Assembly: GCA_041164045.1 (NCBI GenBank)
Contig: JBEAQD010000018.1
Coordinates: 1-11,298 of the forward strand
Length of the DNA: 11,298 bases
From: CALRBF01 sp041164045
GTDB taxonomy: Bacteria; Patescibacteriota; Minisyncoccia; SW-4-49-11
Reading direction: 5' to 3'
This document shows, one piece after another, positions 5,837-11,298 of this stretch (positions within the stretch are counted from its first letter, which is position 1; each line of letters begins with the position of its first letter). Below the pieces are notes generated by a model. It did no database searches, had not been told where the DNA came from, and was given only the letters and a program-made list of their open reading frames with translations. The position numbers and the translations under genes were made by a program.

Positions 5837-8131
5837 CTACTTAACAAAGTGTTTCTGTATTAAATCTATCTCTTTATTTACTTCTTCGTCCGAAAGTGAC
5901 CTCTCCAAATCTCGAAATTCTAAGTGAAAGGTATAATTAATAGAATCTCCATTTTGAAATTTATCTCTAAAGCCGATATAGTAACATCGTGGGGAAACTA
6001 TAGACTGTATTGTATTAGATATATCTTGGGCCGAACTTGTATTTGACACTGTTACAGTTATATCTCTTTTTACGGCTGGGTATTTTGGAATTGAGTGGTA
6101 CCTCTCCTTAATTGGGGATAATATATTGATTAAAACAGATATATCTACTTCTATTACTCCTGATTCATCTGACCACCCCACTGGTTGTTCAGCATAATGA
6201 ATAATATTCTTAGATTCAATCAATTTGTTTGAAAATTTGTTATAATCAAACCCTATTTGAGCTATTACTTTTAGTAGATCTGAATAAGTTTGGTTAGCAT
6301 TGTTATTATTATCATTTTCTTTATGCCAGTGACCTAAGCTCAGATGCAGATGTTGCTCGGAAGTAAAGACATTACTAATTTCGAATAACTTTAAAGTATC
6401 TATGTATTTAGAGTTATTATCTATTGCTCTTGCCATAGATTTTATTAGATTTTGTCTAAGATATGGCTTGGTTTCATCTACTGGGTTTAACAGTTGCAGA
6501 GAACCTTCTTCACTATATGGATAAGTTAAAATTTCAGTATAACCAATTTTAGCTAATTCCTCGGATAATTGACGTTTAAAATTAAAAACTAAATCTGATT
6601 TTGTCTGTGTTATAGCAATGTCTAATTTAGCTGGAATATTATCATATCCATAAAGACGAGCTATTTCTTCAATATATTCTTCTGATGTATTCAAATCTAA
6701 TCGCCAATATGGAGATATAAGACTATGTTTTTTAGAGCCAAATGATTTATTTACTTCTATATTTAATGATTTTAATATCTGGTTAATATCATTATCACTA
6801 ATATCTGCCCCTATATATTTTCTAACATAATCATAATCTAAATGAACTATTTTATGCTCAGTTTTATTATCTCCGTGATTGGCATAACCCAAAGTCTCTA
6901 GTCCTGATTTTTCTACTAGATTAATAAGCCTCTGAATTGCAATATCAGCTAATTCAACTGGAATCTGTCTCTCAAATCTTTTGGCTGATTCGGTTAAGAG
7001 TTTTAATCTTCTGGCTGTTTGACGAATTCTATTATGGTCAAAATTAGCACTTTCAATCAAAACACGGGTTGTTCCATCTCCTACCGATGTGGAGAGCCCC
7101 CCCATAATTCCAGCTAGCGCTATAATTTCCTCTGAATCACAAATTACAATATCTCCATCTTCTAATAATATTTCCGCACCATCTAGAGCATTGAAAATCT
7201 CTCCCTTCTTAGCTTCTCTGACTATAATGTTATCCCCCTTGACTTTTTCAGCATCAAATATATGTACTGGTTGTCCTGTTTCAAATAAAATATAATTGCC
7301 TAAATCAACAGCTGGGTGATGAGTTTTTTGGTTTAAAATAGCTAAAGTCTTATGAATACTAGAGTCTAATTTGAATATATCAGTCTGCACATATAAATCT
7401 ACTCTATATGTACCTTTACTTAATATATTTGAGTCAAACTTATATTTACTAAGTCCTGACAGTTCTAATAATGAGTAATATTTACATAAATTAGTCTGAA
7501 TTTTAATATTTTTTTTGAGTTTTTGTTTAAATGGAATTGGAGAAAAATCTATTGGTTTTAATTGGTTATTTGTAATTAAAGCAACTTCTCTTGCTACACC
7601 ATAAAACGATGATGAGTCGCTAGCTCGAGTTCCTAGTCCTTTATTATCTATGTCAATAATTACCTCATTCAACCCTAGAACCTCTGCTACTGGAGTCCCA
7701 ACCTCAGCAAGACCTGGTAAAACTAAAATTCCATCTGATGCATCTTGCAATCCTAGTTCTTGGGCGGAACAAATCATTCCAAATGAATCTTGTCCTCTTA
7801 AATTTACAGCTTGAATATTAAGGCCATTTGGTAGAGTCGCTCCAACTTTAGCCACTGCTACTTTCTGGCCTAATTCTATATTCTTAGCTCCACATACTAT
7901 AGTCAAAACTTCATTATTGCCTACTAATACTTCGGCAATATTGAGCTTGTCAGCATTAGGATGTGGAGTTACTTTTTGTATATGGCCAACTACTACATTC
8001 TTGAGAGCCTCACCTGGATTATAAACTGAGTCAACTTCATAACTTTTAAGAGTTATCAAATTTACTAATTCTTCTGGTGAATGAGTTAGTTGTGGGACAG
8101 AGTTTTTTATAATTGAGTATGGAATTTTCAT
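5837..8131 (-). CDS. pheT: Phenylalanine--tRNA ligase beta subunit PheT
   Basis: The 764-residue protein is a full-length PheT of the (alpha-beta)2 enzyme that charges tRNA-Phe. It holds an N-terminal B1 part and an EMAP/Myf-like tRNA-binding domain (about 42-150, with HPNADKLNIAEV and GMICSAQELGL). The B3/B4 editing domain (about 205-400) has GQPVHIFD, GIMGG and SAKRFER. B5 (about 425-500) has WRLDLNTSEEYIEEIARLYG, a catalytic-like core follows (about 505-680), and the anticodon-binding FDX-ACB domain starts at PKYPAVKRD (682-690). H290 and E360 match editing-site residues of the E. coli enzyme by position, so proofreading of Tyr-tRNA is probably kept. The stretch 225-270 is unusual against other PheT proteins, and a short Asn-rich run lies at 608-613. 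It overlaps pheS by four bases (ATGA), a sign of translational coupling. It ends in TAG. Confidence 0.97.
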   Translation of the reverse strand: MKIPYSIIKNSVPQLTHSPEELVNLITLKSYEVDSVYNPGEALKNVVVGHIQKVTPHPNADKLNIAEVLVGNNEVLTIVCGAKNIELGQKVAVAKVGATLPNGLNIQAVNLRGQDSFGMICSAQELGLQDASDGILVLPGLAEVGTPVAEVLGLNEVIIDIDNKGLGTRASDSSSFYGVAREVALITNNQLKPIDFSPIPFKQKLKKNIKIQTNLCKYYSLLELSGLSKYKFDSNILSKGTYRVDLYVQTDIFKLDSSIHKTLAILNQKTHHPAVDLGNYILFETGQPVHIFDAEKVKGDNIIVREAKKGEIFNALDGAEILLEDGDIVICDSEEIIALAGIMGGLSTSVGDGTTRVLIESANFDHNRIRQTARRLKLLTESAKRFERQIPVELADIAIQRLINLVEKSGLETLGYANHGDNKTEHKIVHLDYDYVRKYIGADISDNDINQILKSLNIEVNKSFGSKKHSLISPYWRLDLNTSEEYIEEIARLYGYDNIPAKLDIAITQTKSDLVFNFKRQLSEELAKIGYTEILTYPYSEEGSLQLLNPVDETKPYLRQNLIKSMARAIDNNSKYIDTLKLFEISNVFTSEQHLHLSLGHWHKENDNNNNANQTYSDLLKVIAQIGFDYNKFSNKLIESKNIIHYAEQPVGWSDESGVIEVDISVLINILSPIKERYHSIPKYPAVKRDITVTVSNTSSAQDISNTIQSIVSPRCYYIGFRDKFQNGDSINYTFHLEFRDLERSLSDEEVNKEIDLIQKHFVK

Positions 8132-9108
8132 AATTGTATTTTACCTAATTGAGATGCAAATCTAATGTCAGCTGAGTGTATTAACCTAATATCATCAATG
8201 CCATATAAAATCATAGCTAATCGTTCTACTCCAAAACCAAAAGCAAATCCTTGTATATTAGGGTCAGTAATACCTCCATTTTCTAATACCTTACGATTTA
8301 CCATTCCAGCTCCAGCAATTTCTAACCATTTATCCTCTAGCCAAATATCTATTTCAAAACTTGGCTCAGTAAAAGGGAAATAACTAGGTCTTAGTCTAAT
8401 TTTGACATCTTGTTGAAATAATTCTTTGAAAAAGTAATTAATTACTCCTTTGAAAGTGGAAATACTAGCTTTATCATCGAGGAACAAACCTTCCACCTGA
8501 TGGAATACTGTTTCATGCGTTGAGTCAGTAGCCTCATAGCGATATACTTTTCCAGGAGCTATAATTCTAATTGGAGGCTTATTATTCTCCATATAATGAA
8601 TTTGAACTGGAGAAGTATGAGTACGAAGCAAAGATTTGATTCCTGCTGGATTTTGAACCCACATAGTATCCCAGACATCTCGAGCAGGATGTGATTCAGG
8701 AATATTCAATAAATCAAAGTTATATTTCTCAGACTCTAATTCTGGTCCTACTGCCACAGAAAAGCCAAGTTCATCAAAAATATCTTGAATTTTGAATATA
8801 AGCCTTGATATAGGAGACAATCCTCCCAAATTAGACTGCATATCTAATTGATTAATTGGATAAATCTCTATATTAGACTCTGTTTGTTGAGTTTTATTTT
8901 TCAATACATATTCCTCAATATTCTGTTTCAATTCATTAAGCTTTTTACCATAAGCTGATTTTTTTTCTGGAATAATATCTTTAATTCCTTTAAATAACTC
9001 AGCAATATAACCCTTACGAGATAAATATTTATACTCTAACTTATCTATATCTAAGGAATTCTTTTTATCATCTTTATATTCTTTTATAACCTCTTCAATT
9101 GATATCAT
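8128..9108 (-). CDS. pheS: Phenylalanine--tRNA ligase alpha subunit PheS
   Basis: PheS is the catalytic subunit that activates phenylalanine with ATP and charges tRNA-Phe. The 326-residue protein begins with a charged helical arm (about 1-75) that normally contacts tRNA. It continues into a class II synthetase core with motif 1 near LSPISRLIFKIQDIFDELGF (97-116), then RTHTSPVQI (162-170) and motif 2 at PGKVYRYEATDSTHETVFHQ (185-204). The phenylalanine-pocket region RPSYFPFTEPSFEID (240-254) follows, and motif 3 is GFAFGFGVERLAM (287-299). The length is near normal, with a slightly short N-terminus. It lies 13 bases after the membrane-protein gene, and its TGA stop overlaps the pheT ATG. This is the only visible TGA stop in the window. 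Confidence 0.97.
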   Translation of the reverse strand: MISIEEVIKEYKDDKKNSLDIDKLEYKYLSRKGYIAELFKGIKDIIPEKKSAYGKKLNELKQNIEEYVLKNKTQQTESNIEIYPINQLDMQSNLGGLSPISRLIFKIQDIFDELGFSVAVGPELESEKYNFDLLNIPESHPARDVWDTMWVQNPAGIKSLLRTHTSPVQIHYMENNKPPIRIIAPGKVYRYEATDSTHETVFHQVEGLFLDDKASISTFKGVINYFFKELFQQDVKIRLRPSYFPFTEPSFEIDIWLEDKWLEIAGAGMVNRKVLENGGITDPNIQGFAFGFGVERLAMILYGIDDIRLIHSADIRFASQLGKIQL

Positions 9109-9121
9109 ATTCTAAAATTTA

Positions 9122-9508
9122 TTATTTATTCTCTTGAGCGATAAAGAAAAATTCAAGTAAAAATATCGCTATTGTTAATATTGTAGCACTAAGTATATTA
9201 AAAAGCAAAAAACCCTGTAAAGCTAATTGTAATCCAAATAAAATTCCTAAAAGTAAACCTTGTCTTTGAGATCTGAGTGCAATATAGCTGGTATCTCGAT
9301 TTTTAAATAAATTATGGGATAAAAATAACCTTGTAGCATATCCTAAATATGCCGTTATAGACCAAACAACAATACTAATGCATAGGATTAAGAGCCACAC
9401 AATATTTATGGATATTTCTATAGGATTTGTTCTAAATATTATATAATAGGCTCCCCCGCTTGCAACTAATAGTAATATGCTATTTAACCATAAAAATAGC
9501 TTTGTCAT
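9122..9508 (-). CDS. Four-helix membrane protein of unknown function
   Basis: I do not recognise a named function. The 128 residues form two pairs of predicted membrane helices: about 5-25 and 36-57, then 84-103 and 105-123. A polar, mildly basic loop at 58-83 contains RLFLSHNLFKNRD and ALRSQRQG. The N-terminus is short and the C-terminus (AQENK) is charged. Similar small proteins with a basic RxxRQG stretch before the last helix pair occur, as far as I recall, in Patescibacteria genomes, but I cannot verify that here. It sits 5 bases after ppa and 13 before pheS, inside an otherwise strictly informational run, and shares its strand and base composition. The open frame is real by position and hydrophobic pattern; the role is unknown. 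Confidence 0.8.
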   Translation of the reverse strand: MTKLFLWLNSILLLVASGGAYYIIFRTNPIEISINIVWLLILCISIVVWSITAYLGYATRLFLSHNLFKNRDTSYIALRSQRQGLLLGILFGLQLALQGFLLFNILSATILTIAIFLLEFFFIAQENK

Positions 9509-9513
9509 AATTT

Positions 9514-10050
9514 TTATTTATTGTCATAGGCGTGAGCACCTTTGATCAAAATTTGTTTAGCCTCTTCTCTATCTCCAAAGCCTTCAATTTTGACAAATTC
9601 ATATTTGCCTGGCTCTAATTTTTTATAATCAGCCATAAATAATTCTATCTCTTTAATTAAATGTAATTCGATATCTTCCAAGTCTTGAATATGAGCTAAT
9701 CTAGGGTCTAACTTTGCTACTGGAGCACAAATTAATTTATGATCTATTCCTGCTTCATCGCTCATTTTCAATACTCCCACTACTCTTGATTTGACCACAC
9801 ACCCCGAAAAAGTAGGTCTGGTAGCTAATAAAATAACATCAAGAGCATCTCCATCTTCTCCATGTGTTTGAGGTATAAAACCGTACTCAAATGGATAAAT
9901 TAAAGGAGAATATAAAGTTCGGTCTAATTTAAAATATCCTCCTTTTTCATCATATTCAAATTTAGAAGTAGAGTGCATAGAGATATCCACCACCACATTA
10001 AATTCTTCTGGTAAAGATTCTAGTCTTGGTACATCTGTATATAGATTCAT
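9514..10050 (-). CDS. ppa: Inorganic pyrophosphatase, family I soluble
   Basis: The 178-residue protein is a typical bacterial family I PPase, which hydrolyses pyrophosphate to two phosphates in the cytosol with Mg2+. Active-site residues can be placed: K30 and E32 in SKFEYD, R44 in LDRTLYSP, Y52 and Y56, the signature DGDALD (D66, D68, D71), DEAGIDHK (D98, D103, K105) and YK at 142-143. The length and spacing are close to the E. coli enzyme, so it should be active. It lies 29 bases after nusA and 5 bases before a small membrane-protein gene, upstream of pheST. PPi is a product of aminoacylation and of nucleic-acid synthesis, so this setting makes metabolic sense. No Shine-Dalgarno motif precedes the ATG. 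Confidence 0.97.
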   Translation of the reverse strand: MNLYTDVPRLESLPEEFNVVVDISMHSTSKFEYDEKGGYFKLDRTLYSPLIYPFEYGFIPQTHGEDGDALDVILLATRPTFSGCVVKSRVVGVLKMSDEAGIDHKLICAPVAKLDPRLAHIQDLEDIELHLIKEIELFMADYKKLEPGKYEFVKIEGFGDREEAKQILIKGAHAYDNK

Positions 10051-10079
10051 ATATTAATTTATTAATTTAATTGTTATGA

Positions 10080-11298
10080 TTAAGACTCTGTATTATCAAC
10101 AGCATCATTTTTTACAGCTACTGTTTCGGGACTTGAATCCATATTCTCTTGTGTTGAGACAATATTAGACACATCTTTAGGCAATGAATCAGATTCATTC
10201 TTGGATTCTGGATTAAGATTAATATCATAGCCAGTTAATCTAGAGGCTAATCTCACATTCTGACCCGACCCTCCAATAGCCAAAGACAATTGATCTTTAG
10301 GAACAATTACAGTAGCCTGCCTATTATCTTCATCAATAGTAATACTTTCTACTTGAGCAGGAGCAATAGCTGCTTTGATATAATCGTTTATATCATCAGA
10401 ATATTCAATAATATCAATTTTCTCTCCACCCAATTCATTAATTACAGACTGAACTCTAGTTCCTCTCTGACCTACACAAGCACCAACTGGATCTATACCT
10501 TCACCTTTAGCTTTTACAGCTAATTTGGTTCTGATTCCGGCATCCCTGGCAACAGATACAATTTCTACAGTTCCTCCAAATATCTCTGGTACTTCTAGTG
10601 CAAATAAGGTCTTTACAAAGTCTGTACTTCTGCGTGACAAAACAATATTCGGTTCTCTCTCAGTAGTCTCAACACTCTGAATCAAAAATTTATGTCTATT
10701 CCCAATACGGTAATTATCAGCATACACTTGCTCAGAAGGGAATAACAGCCCAACACCCTTACCAAGATCTACAAATATAATACCTCTATCCATTCGCTGA
10801 ATTGTACCTGCAATAACCTCTCCCACTCTATCTTTGTAAGCCTCAAAGGCAGTAGTTCTCTCAATTTCACGAATTTTTTGCATTAAAACTTGTTTAGCAG
10901 TTTGAGCAGCAATTCTACCAAAATCCTCTTTTGGCTCTAGCTCCTCAACAATTTCCTCTCCTTCTTTTATCTCTGCTTGAATAGCCTGAGCATCAGTAAG
11001 AGAAATATGTCTATCTGGATTGAATCTGATTTTTCTAATACCATCAATACCTTCTTCTTGAGTTGAACCAAGGTCTTCAACATTTTGGTCATCATTTAGT
11101 ATAATATAACCTTCCTCATCTACATTGACTACTGTTTTATGTCTAAATATAGAAAAAATTCCTGATTCTCTATTCAACTTAGCTTTAATAATTTGACTCT
11201 TTTCGCCATAGTCTTTCTTATATGCAGCAGCAATAGCAGTCTCAATTACTTCAATAATTTTGTCTTCTGGGATGTTTTTTTCTTCTGCGATTTGGGTG
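10080..11298 (-). CDS. nusA: Transcription elongation/termination factor NusA, 5' end outside window
   Basis: The frame is open to the right edge and gives about 405 residues. Only some 10 N-terminal residues seem to be missing, because the visible start TQIAEEKNIPEDK aligns just inside the usual N-terminus. Order: RNA-polymerase-binding N-terminal domain (ALAAAYKKxYG-like segment at 21-31), S1 domain (about 156-222), KH1 with VGACVGQRG (271-279) and KH2 with AIGGSGQNVRLA (340-351). A low-complexity tail rich in Ser, Asp, Glu and Asn follows (about 367-405), with no acidic repeats of the E. coli kind. An insertion of roughly 30 residues (about 60-95, ending near IRFNPDRHISL) precedes EDFGRIAAQTAKQV; I associate this with Patescibacteria. 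A TTG at 11177 is not the true start, since coding continues upstream. It heads the visible part of the nusA-ppa-pheST run. Confidence 0.96.
   Translation of the reverse strand, partial: TQIAEEKNIPEDKIIEVIETAIAAAYKKDYGEKSQIIKAKLNRESGIFSIFRHKTVVNVDEEGYIILNDDQNVEDLGSTQEEGIDGIRKIRFNPDRHISLTDAQAIQAEIKEGEEIVEELEPKEDFGRIAAQTAKQVLMQKIREIERTTAFEAYKDRVGEVIAGTIQRMDRGIIFVDLGKGVGLLFPSEQVYADNYRIGNRHKFLIQSVETTEREPNIVLSRRSTDFVKTLFALEVPEIFGGTVEIVSVARDAGIRTKLAVKAKGEGIDPVGACVGQRGTRVQSVINELGGEKIDIIEYSDDINDYIKAAIAPAQVESITIDEDNRQATVIVPKDQLSLAIGGSGQNVRLASRLTGYDINLNPESKNESDSLPKDVSNIVSTQENMDSSPETVAVKNDAVDNTES

Noticed and set aside
8128..8130. TGA might encode glycine or tryptophan, as in some Patescibacteria
   Set aside because: No in-frame TGA occurs in roughly 3,600 codons of confident genes, and the pheS TGA falls at the expected family C-terminus.
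10080..11177. nusA as a complete gene starting at TTG 11177
   Set aside because: Coding continues upstream to the window edge and encodes the conserved NusA N-terminal domain, so the gene is partial and the TTG is internal.

Overview
The window is a compact block of housekeeping genes, all on the minus strand, from a low-GC bacterium (about 30% GC judged from sample lines). The protein set and its style point to a reduced genome of the Candidate Phyla Radiation (Patescibacteria), possibly a Saccharibacteria-like lineage. The reasons are very short gaps, a NusA with the 'RFNPDRH'-type insertion, a primase without its zinc ligands, a degenerate Lgt homologue, a three-cysteine ferredoxin and an RNHCP-domain protein. 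The phylum call is inference from remembered family features and should be held loosely. TGA appears as a stop (pheS) and never in frame within the other genes, so the standard code fits and the UGA-recoding lineages (Absconditabacteria, Gracilibacteria) do not.

Layout, read in the direction of transcription (right to left). (1) nusA (5' end outside the window), ppa, a four-helix membrane protein of unknown function, pheS and pheT form one tight run. It couples transcription elongation with phenylalanyl-tRNA synthesis and the pyrophosphatase that removes the PPi that aminoacylation makes. (2) After a 75-base gap holding a perfect consensus promoter (TTGACA, 17 bases, TATAAT) come rplU (L21), an Nfu-type Fe-S carrier, a ferredoxin, an Lgt-like membrane protein, dnaG and rpoD. 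This resembles the classic rpsU-dnaG-rpoD macromolecular-synthesis operon, but with L21 at its head and Fe-S and membrane genes inserted. (3) After a 78-base gap with a second near-consensus promoter come secE, nusG and a zinc-ribbon RNHCP protein cut by the left edge.

The two long gaps are exactly the two that hold promoters; every other junction is between a 4-base overlap and 31 bases. No stretch over 300 bases lacks a gene. I see no tRNA, rRNA, insertion sequence, CRISPR array or convincing intrinsic terminator. None of the 13 visible start codons has a clear Shine-Dalgarno sequence; the upstream bases are A/T-rich instead.

I found no defence cluster, mobile element or obviously new multi-gene system. 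The items most worth a second look are the loss of all four zinc ligands in DnaG, the Lgt homologue without recognisable catalytic residues, the 15-base direct repeat laid over the rplU promoter, the absence of Shine-Dalgarno sites, and the two poorly characterised genes (RNHCP protein and four-helix membrane protein) lodged among core information-processing genes.
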